From Lysobacterales bacterium (lineage in GTDB: Bacteria; Pseudomonadota; Gammaproteobacteria; Xanthomonadales; Rhodanobacteraceae), in the NCBI GenBank assembly GCA_017305055.1, contig JAFKMZ010000007.1, positions 50,395-114,394 on the forward strand: a stretch of 64,000 nt of DNA, given 5' to 3'. The first letter of the stretch is position 1; every line of letters starts with the position of its first letter. This document shows, piece by piece, positions 17,094-25,151 of the stretch. A model generated the notes under the pieces. The model was not told the origin of the DNA. It ran no database searches and saw only the letters and a program-made list of their open reading frames with translations. The position numbers and the translations under genes are program-made.

Positions 17094-18719
17094 ATGAAAG
17101 CGAATCGCCTTGCCGTTGCCCTCGCCTCGCTGCTGCTGTGCAGTGCTCCTGCCTTCGCCGCACCGCCTGCCGCCAGCACCCCGGCCCAGGCAGACGCCGA
17201 GGGCGATTCCGGATCGCCCAGCCTGACCAAGCGCCTGTCCACGCCAATGACCATCACCACCCACGGCACCGTGACCGTGGAGGGCAAGTCCATCAGCTAC
17301 GACGCCGTCGCCGGCACGCTGGTGATCAACGGCACCGGCAACCAGGAATCCGTCCCCCAGGTGGCGATGAGCTACTTCGCGTACTTCAAGCAGGGCGGCG
17401 ACCCTTCCAAGCGGCCCATCACGTTCGTCTACAACGGCGGCCCGGGATCGTCCACGATGTGGCTGCACCTGGGCACCTGGGGACCGAAGCGCGTGGTCAC
17501 CAACGATGGCAGCCATACGCCGCCCGCGCCCTACCAGCTGGTCAACAACGACTACAGCCTGCTCGACGCCAGCGACCTGGTGTTCATCGACATGCCCGGC
17601 ACCGGCTTCGGCCGCCTGCTGGCCACCGGCAAGGACCAGGCGGCAATCGCCAAGAGCCACAAGGAACTCGCCAAGGATTACTGGGGCGTCGACCAGGATG
17701 CCCAGGCGTTCGCGCGCTTCATCACCCAGTTCATGTCCAAGTACAACCGCTGGAACTCGCCCAAGTACCTGTTCGGGGAGAGCTACGGCACCACGCGCTC
17801 GGCGGTGCTCGCCAACATCCTTGAGCGCCGCTACAACGTGGACCTGAACGGGGTGATGCTGCTCTCGACGGTGCTGGACTTCACGTTGCGCATCGACGGG
17901 GCTGAAACGCATCCGGGCCTCGACATGTCCTACGTGCTTGCGCTGCCGACCTATGCGGCGACCGCCTGGTACCACCACAAGCTGCCGAACTACAGCGGCA
18001 GCCTGGCACCGCTCCTTAAGGAAGTCACGCAGTTCGCGCGGACCGATTACGAGCAGGCGCTTTCCGCCGGCTCCATGTTGGATGCCAAGCGCAGGCAGCA
18101 GATCGCCGAAAAACTGCACAACTACACGGGCCTGCCGGTGGCCTACCTGCTGAAGGCCAACCTCAGGGTCTCCGGGGGCATGTTCGAGCAGCAGCTCCAG
18201 GCCGACGCCGACCTGACCACCGGCCGCCTCGACACGCGATTCTCCGGACCCGCCATGGATCCGCTGGCCAAGGACCGTGGCTACGACCCGCAATCGGCGG
18301 CGATCAGCTCGGCCTATGTCGCAAGCTTCAACGACTACGTGCGCAACACCCTGAAATTTGGCGACGGGATGGTTTACCGGCCGTCCGCCTATGGCGCGCA
18401 GGACTTCAACTGGGACTGGGACCACCCGGCACCGGGTGAGAGCTCTGCCCGGGGCAGCGGCGCCAACGTCATGCTCGACCTCGCCTCGGCCATGAAATAC
18501 GACCCGCTGCTCAAGGTGCGCATGTTCGGCGGCTTCTACGACCTCTCGACGCCGTACTACACCGCCGTCTATGAGATGCAGCACCTGCCGATCCCGGAAT
18601 CGCTGCAGAAGAACATCAGCTACGCGTTCTACCCCTCCGGGCACATGGTCTACGTCCACGAGCCCTCACACAAGAAGCTGCATGACGACGCGGTGGATTT
18701 CATCCGGTCGACCCAATAG
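17094..18719 (+). CDS. Exported S10 serine carboxypeptidase-like peptidase (copy 1)
   Basis: Predicted periplasmic serine carboxypeptidase of 541 residues with a signal peptide (1-22, ending AFA). S10 signatures are clear: oxyanion-hole segment NGGPGSS (114-120), the FIDMPGTGFG segment near 164-173, nucleophile Ser230 in FGESYGT, an Asp in GGFYDLSTP and the catalytic His in PSGHMVY near the end. The ATG at 17094 follows TGGAGCTGCC. It is strongly similar along its whole length to the S10 gene at 58608-60257, sharing whole blocks such as KYWGVDQDAQAFARF and NRWNSPKYLFGESYGT. The two are paralogues. It is followed by a decayed outer-membrane protein fragment. Confidence 0.94.
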   Translation: MKANRLAVALASLLLCSAPAFAAPPAASTPAQADAEGDSGSPSLTKRLSTPMTITTHGTVTVEGKSISYDAVAGTLVINGTGNQESVPQVAMSYFAYFKQGGDPSKRPITFVYNGGPGSSTMWLHLGTWGPKRVVTNDGSHTPPAPYQLVNNDYSLLDASDLVFIDMPGTGFGRLLATGKDQAAIAKSHKELAKDYWGVDQDAQAFARFITQFMSKYNRWNSPKYLFGESYGTTRSAVLANILERRYNVDLNGVMLLSTVLDFTLRIDGAETHPGLDMSYVLALPTYAATAWYHHKLPNYSGSLAPLLKEVTQFARTDYEQALSAGSMLDAKRRQQIAEKLHNYTGLPVAYLLKANLRVSGGMFEQQLQADADLTTGRLDTRFSGPAMDPLAKDRGYDPQSAAISSAYVASFNDYVRNTLKFGDGMVYRPSAYGAQDFNWDWDHPAPGESSARGSGANVMLDLASAMKYDPLLKVRMFGGFYDLSTPYYTAVYEMQHLPIPESLQKNISYAFYPSGHMVYVHEPSHKKLHDDAVDFIRSTQ

Positions 18720-19151
18720 AACAAAGGGCACGGAGGCAGTTATTCCGTGACGGGCAAGGTCAAGTTCGGCACCGCGAGCATCAGCAAGGGACTTGGCACC
18801 AGGCAGAACGATTACGGCTTGAATCTCGACGCCTACAAGGGCTTTGGCGCGTGGACCGTCTTCGGCGGCGCCGGGTGGATGAAGTACGGCTCGTCGCAGT
18901 ACATCGTCCTGAACAACGGCTGGAACGCAAATCTCGGTGCGGGCTACAAGCTCAGCTCCACGGATGATCTGGGCGGGTACTTCTACTACCGGCAAAAGAT
19001 CGCCGACGCCGGCTATGCAGCGCGCGAACTGACGGGCTATTGGAATCACCGCTTCAGCGACGCCTGGCGCCTGCAGACCTATGTGCTGGCTGGCTTCTCC
19101 GATGACAGCCCCGACTGGGGTGCTGGTGCTTCGCTGCAGTACGCGTTCTGA
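18720..19151 (+). pseudogene. 5'-truncated outer-membrane beta-barrel protein remnant
   Basis: Right after the S10 stop codon an open frame encodes alternating amphipathic strands: SYSVTGKVKFGTASISKG, NDYGLNLDAYKGFG, LGAGYKLSSTDDLGGYFYYRQ and LQTYVLAGFSD. It ends ASLQYAF*, the terminal Phe typical of outer-membrane barrels. There is no signal peptide, and the frame runs back to the preceding stop, so the N-terminal part is missing. A GTG at 18747 with GGAGG 10 nt upstream could initiate a 134-residue protein, but without export signal it is unlikely to function. Best read as the 3' half of a porin-like gene. The exact family is not recognised. Confidence 0.6.
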
Positions 19152-19166
19152 AGTGAAACGTACGCG

Positions 19167-19233
19167 AGCCGGCACTTCCGCATGTGTGGTGGTACGAACT
19201 GCATGAACACATGCCAACACGGGAGTGCCGGCT
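19167..19233. repeat. Inverted repeat downstream of the barrel remnant
   Basis: Perfect 10-bp arms (AGCCGGCACT at 19167-19176 and its complement at 19224-19233) enclose a second, imperfect stem containing GCATGTG and CACATGC. The whole can fold into a long hairpin. It lies between the truncated outer-membrane gene and the small exported-protein gene. It may be a terminator without U tract or the relic of a small mobile element. Confidence 0.5.
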
Positions 19234-19315
19234 AAGCGAACACAAATGCGATGTCCATACCGTCGACCCATGCGGCCGGACCATGCCGCAGACAACCGGA
19301 ACGCGGAGGTACAGC

Positions 19316-19672
19316 ATGAAAAAAATCAGGCTCCTTGCCACGGCAACTGGGCTCGCGATCTTGGTCGCGGTGCCCGCGATCGCCTCTGCCCATACACGGG
19401 TGTTCGTCGGCGTCAATCTGGGCGGACTGTTCGAACCGGCGCCCATCATGTATGCGCCGCCGCCCACGGTGGTCTACACCAGGCCGGCCTATTACGCGCC
19501 GCCCCGTACGTACTACGAGCCAGCGCCTGCCTACTATGCGCCGCGCATCTACTACGTGCCACGCGATTATCGCTACGATCACCGTGGCTGGCGTGACCAC
19601 GATGAATGGCGCGACCACGACCGCGGATGGCGCGGCCATGGCCGCCACTGGCGCGACGACGACGAGCAATAA
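19316..19672 (+). CDS. Small exported Tyr/Pro- then Arg/Asp/His-rich protein
   Basis: A 118-residue protein with a clean signal peptide (MKKIRLLATATGLAILVAVPAIASA, about 1-25). A short segment (HTRVFVGVNLGGLFEPAP) is followed by a low-complexity YYAPP/YYEPAPAYYAP region (about 45-80) and a C-terminal RDHDEWRDHDRGWRGHGRHW repeat rich in charged residues and Trp. No domain is recognised beyond this composition; related small 'virulence-factor'-labelled envelope proteins exist in proteobacteria. The ATG follows GCGGAGG with good spacing. A strong terminator hairpin follows. Possible roles are metal binding or envelope association, both speculative. Confidence 0.82.
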   Translation: MKKIRLLATATGLAILVAVPAIASAHTRVFVGVNLGGLFEPAPIMYAPPPTVVYTRPAYYAPPRTYYEPAPAYYAPRIYYVPRDYRYDHRGWRDHDEWRDHDRGWRGHGRHWRDDDEQ

Positions 19673-19695
19673 AAAAAATAGCGTCAGCACAAGCA

Positions 19696-19742
19696 GTGCC
19701 AGGGACAATTGGTATCCGCTGGAAATTGTCCCTGGCACCTTT
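19696..19742 (+). terminator. Strong hairpin terminator between convergent genes
   Basis: Perfect 15-bp arms (GTGCCAGGGACAATT at 19696-19710, complement at 19724-19738) with a 13-nt loop are followed by CTTTT on the plus strand. It terminates the small exported-protein gene and sits directly at the end of the GH92 gene on the other strand, where an A/T run lies further out. The CCTGGCACCTT string recurs inside the large inverted repeat at 47044-47112. Confidence 0.72.
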
Positions 19743-22106
19743 TCAATAGGTGCTCATCGCGTACGGACGCGCTGCCACGCCCGTGCCCCACTGCCGGTTC
19801 GGCTGCGCCTGCATGACGAAGTGCAGTTCGCCGCCGGCGGTGATGTCGGTGTAGTCGAGCCAGGTGCGATCGAGCGGCTTGCCGTTCAGGGTGACGCTGC
19901 CGACGTAGGGATGCGCCGCGTCCAGGTGTTCGGCGACGATGCGGAAGGTCTTGCCGTTGGGCAGGTGCATGGTGGCGCTGCGCACGAAGGGACGGCCGAT
20001 CACGTACTGGTTGCTGGCCGGCGCCACCGGGTAGAAGCCAAGCGCGGCGAACAGGTACCAGGCCGACATCTGGCCGAGGTCGTCATTGCCGGCCAGCCCG
20101 GTCGGTGTCGGCGCGTATTGCGTGTGCATGATCTCGGCGAGGCGCTCCTGCGTTTTCCACGGCGCACCGGCATAGTCGTAGAGATAGGCGATGTGGTGGC
20201 TGGGCTCGTTGCCGTGCGCGTAGTAGCCGATCAGGCCGGAGATGTCCTCGACGTTGGCGAACTCCCTGGGGTCGACCTTGGCCTCGAACAGCGCGTCGAG
20301 CTTGGCGACCAGTTTGGCGTCGCCACCGAGCTCGCCGATCAGGCCGGCAATGTCCTGCGGCTCGTACCAGGAGTACTGCCAGGCGTTGCCCTCGGTGTAG
20401 TCGCTGCCATAGCCGGCCGAGGCGGGGTCGAAGGGCGTGCGGAAGCCGCCGTCGCTTTTCTTCGCGCGGACGAAGCCGGTCTTGGGATCGAACACGTTGC
20501 GCCAGTTGCCGGCACGCTTGAAGAACGCCTGCGCGACGTCCTTCCTGCCCATGGCCTGCGCCATGCGCGCGATGGTCCAGTCGTCGAACGCGTATTCGAC
20601 GGTCTTGGACGCGGCCTCGGGCTCGCGGTCGATCGGCACGTAGCCAAGCTTCATGTAGTCGCCGAGGCCGCCATAGGGCGCATAGGTCGCGCTGGCGACC
20701 ATCGCCTTCAGCGCGGCCTCTGCGTCGAAGCCGCGGAAGCCCTTCATGTAGGCGTCGGCAATCACCGGCACGGCGTGGTAGCCGATCATGCACCACGTCT
20801 CCAGACCTTCGTAGGCCCACACCGGCAGGATGCCAAACGGGCTGGCCTGCTGCGCGGCGAGCAGGGAGTTCACCAGGTCATTGATGCGCTGCGCCGGCTG
20901 GATGAAGGCGAGCAGGGGCTGCTGCGCGCGGTACACATCCCACAGCGACCAGGTGGAATAGAACGTGTAGCCCTTGGCCGTGTGCACGCTGTGGTCGGGA
21001 CCGCGGTATTCGCCGTTGACGTCCATCGCCAGGTTGGGAGCGAGCAGGGCGTGGTACATCGCGGTGTAGAAGTTCTTGGTCACCTCGGGCGCGGCCTCGA
21101 CGTCGATGGCGGCGAGCGCCTGGCTCCAGGCCGCGCGGGCGTCGGCGCGGCGCGCGTCGAAATCCCAGCCCTGGCCGTCGGCGTCGAGGTTGGCCACGGC
21201 GTTGGCCGCGCTGACAGTGGAGATCGCCACCTTCACCAGCAGCGGCGAGGCCAGCTTGCCGAACTCGAACACGCCCTCGAGCTGCTTGCCTTCCACGGCA
21301 TCGTTGCCGGTGGGGTTCGCCGCGGGACCCTGGAAGCCCTTGTAGACGATGTCCTGCTCGCGGTTGACCAGGTCATGCGCCGTCATCGGCTGCGAGAAGC
21401 GCATGGCAAAATAAAGTTGCCGCCCCGGCGCCCAGCCGCGTGTCTCACGGTAGCCGGTGACGGTGCCATCGGCCGCCACCTGCAACCGCGACCACAACAC
21501 CTTGCCCGGGTAGTCGTAGATGCTGGGCCGCAGGTCCAGCAGTACGTGTGCCTGCTGGCCCTTGGGAAAGGTGTAGCGGTGCCAGCCAACGCGCTGGCCC
21601 GCGGTGAGCTCCACGCGCACGCCGCTGGTGGCGAGCGTCACCGCGTAATAACCGGGTTGCGCCGCTTCGCTGGCGTGGCTGAACTCGGAGCGGTAGCCGC
21701 TGCCAGGCCGGTCGGGATCGCCGGGGTCGAGCTGTGGCTTGCCCACGCCCGGCATCAACAGCACGTCGCCCAGGTCGGAGTGCCCGCTGCCGGAAAAATG
21801 CGTGTGTGAGAAGCCGAGGATGCTGTGGTCCTCGTAGCGATAGCCGGCCGCCCACTTGTATGCGTGCTTGAAGTCCGGCATGGCCGTGTCGGGACTGAGC
21901 TGGATCATGCCGAACGGCACGGTGGCGCCTGGGAAGGTATGGCCGTCGCCGCCGGTGCCGATCATGGGATCGACCGCGGCCCAGCCGGCAGTGACGGCAG
22001 GCGCCGCGGCCTGGGCTGCGGGTATGCCGCCGAACCAGGTGGCGGCAATGAGCAGCAGCGCCGCGCCGCAGGCGCCGCGCAGCGGAAGATGGGAAACAGA
22101 CGACAT
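19743..22106 (-). CDS. GH92 family alpha-mannosidase, exported
   Basis: Calcium-dependent exo-alpha-mannosidase of glycoside hydrolase family 92, predicted to remove terminal alpha-linked mannose from N-glycans or mannans in the periplasm. The 787-residue protein has a signal peptide (about 1-33) and opens the mature part with VDPMIGTGGDGHTFPGA, the hallmark GH92 N-terminal motif. The catalytic-domain signatures are TFYSTWSLWDVYRAQQPLL, GNEPSHHIAYLYDYAG (Glu634 is the likely general acid) and GNDDLGQMSAWYLFAALGFYP. The ATG at 22106 has AAGGGG 8 nt upstream. It diverges from the sugar transporter gene across about 190 bp, implying shared control. Linkage preference (alpha-1,2, -1,3, -1,4 or -1,6) cannot be read from sequence alone. 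Confidence 0.96.
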   Translation of the reverse strand: MSSVSHLPLRGACGAALLLIAATWFGGIPAAQAAAPAVTAGWAAVDPMIGTGGDGHTFPGATVPFGMIQLSPDTAMPDFKHAYKWAAGYRYEDHSILGFSHTHFSGSGHSDLGDVLLMPGVGKPQLDPGDPDRPGSGYRSEFSHASEAAQPGYYAVTLATSGVRVELTAGQRVGWHRYTFPKGQQAHVLLDLRPSIYDYPGKVLWSRLQVAADGTVTGYRETRGWAPGRQLYFAMRFSQPMTAHDLVNREQDIVYKGFQGPAANPTGNDAVEGKQLEGVFEFGKLASPLLVKVAISTVSAANAVANLDADGQGWDFDARRADARAAWSQALAAIDVEAAPEVTKNFYTAMYHALLAPNLAMDVNGEYRGPDHSVHTAKGYTFYSTWSLWDVYRAQQPLLAFIQPAQRINDLVNSLLAAQQASPFGILPVWAYEGLETWCMIGYHAVPVIADAYMKGFRGFDAEAALKAMVASATYAPYGGLGDYMKLGYVPIDREPEAASKTVEYAFDDWTIARMAQAMGRKDVAQAFFKRAGNWRNVFDPKTGFVRAKKSDGGFRTPFDPASAGYGSDYTEGNAWQYSWYEPQDIAGLIGELGGDAKLVAKLDALFEAKVDPREFANVEDISGLIGYYAHGNEPSHHIAYLYDYAGAPWKTQERLAEIMHTQYAPTPTGLAGNDDLGQMSAWYLFAALGFYPVAPASNQYVIGRPFVRSATMHLPNGKTFRIVAEHLDAAHPYVGSVTLNGKPLDRTWLDYTDITAGGELHFVMQAQPNRQWGTGVAARPYAMSTY

Positions 22107-22298
22107 GGATGCGCCCCTTGGGCTGGACTCGACCGGCGCTGAAATTAACACGCGGCGTGCGTGTGGACACGTCGTGCTGCATGATGCGCACGGGGTTGGG
22201 AACGTGGATGGCAAAGACGGTCGGGGGATGGCCGCATGGCTGCCACTGCCCGGGCTTCCCAGCACGTACCACTCAGCGACGACCAGGACACGCCATCC

Positions 22299-23549
22299 AT
22301 GACCCGCCACACCGCCAGTACCCGCACCGCGCTCGTCGTCATCAACGGCGTGTTCCTGATGTGGGGGCTGATGACCGTACTGAACGACATCCTGATCCCG
22401 CACCTGAAGACCCTGTTCACGCTGAACTACTTCCAGGCGATGCTGGTGCAGTTCACCTTCTTCGGCGCCTACTTCATCATGTCGGTGCCCTGCGGCGCCG
22501 TACTGGCCCGGGTCGGCTACCGCGCCACGATCATCCTCGGCCTGCTGGTGGCCGCGCTCGGCGCGCTGCTCTTCCTGCCGGCGGCGATGCTCGCCTCCTA
22601 TCCCGTGTTCCTCGGCGCCTTCTTCATCCTGGCCACCGGCATCACCGGCCTGCAGGTCGCCGCCAATCCCTACGTCAGCCTGCTCGGCGACGAGAAGCTG
22701 GCGTCCAGCCGGCTGAACCTGGCGCAGATGTTCAACTCGCTGGGCACGGTGATCGGCCCCTACGTGATCGGCCCGCTGATCCTCACCGGCACCACGCTCA
22801 GCGCAACTGCCCTGGCCCAGTTGCCGGAGGCGCAGCAGATGGCCTACCGCCTGGAGCAGGCGCGGCTGGTGCAGGGGCCGTACCTCGGTCTTGCACTGGT
22901 GATGATCGCGCTCGCCATCGCCATCTGGCTGTTCCACCTGCCGCCGCTCAAGACAGACAGCAGTACGCAAGCCGGATCCGAACATCGCCTGCGCGACGCG
23001 CTGCGCCATCCGCACGTCGCCTTCGGCGTGGTGGCGATCTTCGTCTACGTCGGCGCCGAGGTCAGCATCGGCAGCTTCATGATCAACTACATCTCGCTGC
23101 CCGGGATCGGCGGCATCGACCCGGCCACCGCGACCCGCTACGTGGCCCTCTACTGGGGCGGTGCCATGGTCGGCCGCGGCGTGGGCTGGCTGCTGATGAA
23201 GGCGATCGACCCGCGCCGGATACTCGCCGCGTTCGCCGTCGCCGCCGGCCTGCTGGTGCTCACCACGATGACTACGCACGGCCACGTGGCGATGTGGAGC
23301 GTGGTCGCGATCGGCCTGTTCAACTCGGTGATGTTCCCGACCATCTTTACCCTCGGCATCGAGAAGATGGGCGCGCTCACCAGCCGCGCCTCCAGCCTGA
23401 TGATCATGGGCATCGTCGGCGGCGCGGTGATCCCGCCGGCACAGGGTTTCCTCGCCGACCACATTGGCGTACAGCCCTCGTTCGTGCTGCCGCTCGTGTG
23501 CTACGCGTACATCGTGTTCTATGGGCTGCGCGGGTCGCGCGTCGCATGA
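22299..23549 (+). CDS. FucP-type sugar/H+ symporter (MFS)
   Basis: Inner-membrane major facilitator of the fucose/glucose-galactose porter group, 416 residues with about 12 helices. Family features include INGVFLMWGLMTVLNDILIPHLK in TM1, FFGAYFIMSVPCG, the TM4-5 segment GLQVAANPYVSLLGD and ASRLNLAQMFNSLGTVIGP. In this locus mannose is the logical substrate. An alternative ATG at 22236 has a GGGGG purine run in front and would add 21 residues; I prefer 22299 because it fits the family's N-terminus. The stop overlaps the kinase start by ATGA, so the two are translationally coupled. Confidence 0.93.
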   Translation: MTRHTASTRTALVVINGVFLMWGLMTVLNDILIPHLKTLFTLNYFQAMLVQFTFFGAYFIMSVPCGAVLARVGYRATIILGLLVAALGALLFLPAAMLASYPVFLGAFFILATGITGLQVAANPYVSLLGDEKLASSRLNLAQMFNSLGTVIGPYVIGPLILTGTTLSATALAQLPEAQQMAYRLEQARLVQGPYLGLALVMIALAIAIWLFHLPPLKTDSSTQAGSEHRLRDALRHPHVAFGVVAIFVYVGAEVSIGSFMINYISLPGIGGIDPATATRYVALYWGGAMVGRGVGWLLMKAIDPRRILAAFAVAAGLLVLTTMTTHGHVAMWSVVAIGLFNSVMFPTIFTLGIEKMGALTSRASSLMIMGIVGGAVIPPAQGFLADHIGVQPSFVLPLVCYAYIVFYGLRGSRVA

Positions 23550-24526
23550 ACACCATCCTGTGCTTTGGCGAGGCGCTGATCGATTTCCATGGCCAGGCGC
23601 CGGCGGACGCGGGCGCGCCGCCGGTGTTCGTGCCGCACGCCGGAGGCGCGCCGGCCAACGTCGCGGTGGGCGTGGCGCGGCTCGGCGGCCACGCCGCGTT
23701 CATCGGCATGCTGGCACACGACATGTTCGGTGAGCTGCTGCTCACCCAGCTGCGCGCGGCCGGGGTCGACACCAGCCATGTGGCGCGCACCGACGCGGCG
23801 CCGACCGCACTCGCGTTTGTCGCCCACGCCGCGGATGGCGAGCGCAGCTTCAGCTTCTACCGCCCGCCGGCTGCCGACCTGCTGTTCCGCGAGGTGCATT
23901 TCGACGATGCGACGTTCCGCGACGCGACCGCCTTCCACGCCTGCTCCAACAGCCTCACCGAGACCGCCATCGCCCACGTCACTGTGCAGGGCATGCGCCG
24001 CGCCCGCGCGGCCGACGCCCTGGTCAGCTTCGACATGAACCTGCGCCCCGCCCTGTGGCCGCGTGGCGAGGATCCGACGCCACAGCTGTGGCGCGCCCTG
24101 GCCGAGGCCGACCTGGTCAAGCTGAGCACCGAGGAACTCGCCTTCCTGATGGCAGCGGGTGGTGGCGAGGAAGATGTGTTTGCGCGTCTCTGGCAGGGTC
24201 CGGCACAGTTCATCGTCGTCACCGACGGCGCGCGCGGCCTGCGCTGGTACACGCGCGGCAATCATGGCGGGCTGCCCGCGTTCAGCGTGAGCGCGGTCGA
24301 CACCACGGGCGCGGGCGACGCCTTCATCGCCGGCCTGCTGTACCGGCTGGGTGACGCCGGCATCGGCGCGAAGGACCTGGCCCGACTTGCCGACGACGAC
24401 ACGCGCCGCGACGACATGCTGCGTTTCGCCGCGGCCTGCGGCGCGCTGGCCGTGACCCGGGCCGGCTCGTTCGCGGCGATGCCGACGCGCGATGCCGTGC
24501 ACGCCTTCCTGCAGCAGCACGCCTGA
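23546..24526 (+). CDS. PfkB-family carbohydrate kinase (fructokinase-like)
   Basis: ATP-dependent sugar kinase, 326 residues, cytoplasmic. The ribokinase-family signatures are present: ILCFGEALIDF at the N-terminus, GGAPANVAVGVARLG near residues 33-47 and FDMNLRPALWP in mid-protein. The anion-hole/catalytic motif is DTTGAGDAFIAGL, with Asp258 as the base. The pattern most resembles fructokinases. It is coupled to the transporter by a 4-nt overlap. Together with the isomerase at 25152 it would turn imported mannose (via fructose) into fructose 6-phosphate. Direct mannokinase activity is an alternative. Confidence 0.94.
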   Translation: MNTILCFGEALIDFHGQAPADAGAPPVFVPHAGGAPANVAVGVARLGGHAAFIGMLAHDMFGELLLTQLRAAGVDTSHVARTDAAPTALAFVAHAADGERSFSFYRPPAADLLFREVHFDDATFRDATAFHACSNSLTETAIAHVTVQGMRRARAADALVSFDMNLRPALWPRGEDPTPQLWRALAEADLVKLSTEELAFLMAAGGGEEDVFARLWQGPAQFIVVTDGARGLRWYTRGNHGGLPAFSVSAVDTTGAGDAFIAGLLYRLGDAGIGAKDLARLADDDTRRDDMLRFAAACGALAVTRAGSFAAMPTRDAVHAFLQQHA

Positions 24527-24551
24527 AGGCCGCGTCGGCCTGAATGTATTG

Positions 24552-24884
24552 TCAGGTGCTGTCTTTGACCGTGGCGGCCTGCCCATTGGCCTGCACGGAG
24601 GCAATGCCCGCATCGCGCGAGGCAGCCGAGGCATACATCTGGCTGACCCCGATGATCTGGTGATTGGCCGCCTTCAGCGTGAAGTACGACTTGCCGTTGC
24701 TGGATTCCTTCTTCTCGTACCGCGATGCGTCAGCCGAGTTCGCCTGCACGGACGCAATGCCGTTCTTTGCGGAATCGATGGCCTTGTAGAGCTCACTCGT
24801 AAGAATGGTCTCGGCATTCCCCGCCTTCAGAACGAAGCGGAATTGCCCATCGGAGCTTTTGCTGAGTTCGAACCAACCTGCCAT
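24552..24884 (-). CDS. YegP/UPF0339 (DUF1508) family protein
   Basis: A 110-residue protein made of two copies of the about 50-residue DUF1508 repeat: GWFELSKSSDGQFRFVLKAGNAETILTSELY and KSYFTLKAANHQIIGVSQMY, each ending in a GIASVQAN turn. YegP-like proteins are small, soluble and of unknown function. The ATG at 24884 is preceded by GAGGAGAAC. It interrupts the plus-strand mannose genes from the opposite strand and is probably unrelated to them. Confidence 0.92.
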   Translation of the reverse strand: MAGWFELSKSSDGQFRFVLKAGNAETILTSELYKAIDSAKNGIASVQANSADASRYEKKESSNGKSYFTLKAANHQIIGVSQMYASAASRDAGIASVQANGQAATVKDST

Positions 24885-24993
24885 GCCGTTCTCCTCGTCA
24901 TTGGTTGTGGGCCAGGGAACCATACTACGAGTGGGAAGACGGGCGCACTGGCCGTGACCCGCGCGGGCGCAGTCCTACTCAGGCGAGGCCCCC

Positions 24994-25030
24994 ATTCCCG
25001 TCATCCCCGCGAACGCGGGAATGACGGAAT
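24994..25030. repeat. REP-like palindrome (GTCATCCCCGCG type)
   Basis: ATTCCCGTCATCCCCGCG followed by AACGCGGGAATGACGG forms a palindrome of the widespread GTCATTCCCGCG/CGCGGGAATGAC class. It lies upstream of the isomerase gene. Related copies are at 26368-26395 and 63491-63519. Confidence 0.75.
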
Positions 25031-25151
25031 AGAGAGTCCTGCGCCGGGCAGGCGTCGTTCGTTCCATGCGCCAGGAACCCACGCGTAGAATGACCGGGAA
25101 CGGCACGGCCACAGCCGTCCGGCTTCCATCGACCACGCTCTCAGGCCGCCC

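Noticed and set aside
16012-17247. A 411-residue minus-strand frame across the gene-free stretch
   Set aside because: Scrambled composition, runs into the S10 gene antisense, no ribosome-binding site and no recognisable family.
19335-21809. An 824-residue plus-strand frame opposite the GH92 gene
   Set aside because: Antisense shadow: no ribosome-binding site, low-complexity composition, and GH92 motifs on the other strand are unambiguous.
22107-23462. Upstream extension of the GH92 protein to a very long frame
   Set aside because: The extension is antisense to the MFS transporter gene; the GH92 signal peptide and ribosome-binding site fix the start at 22106.
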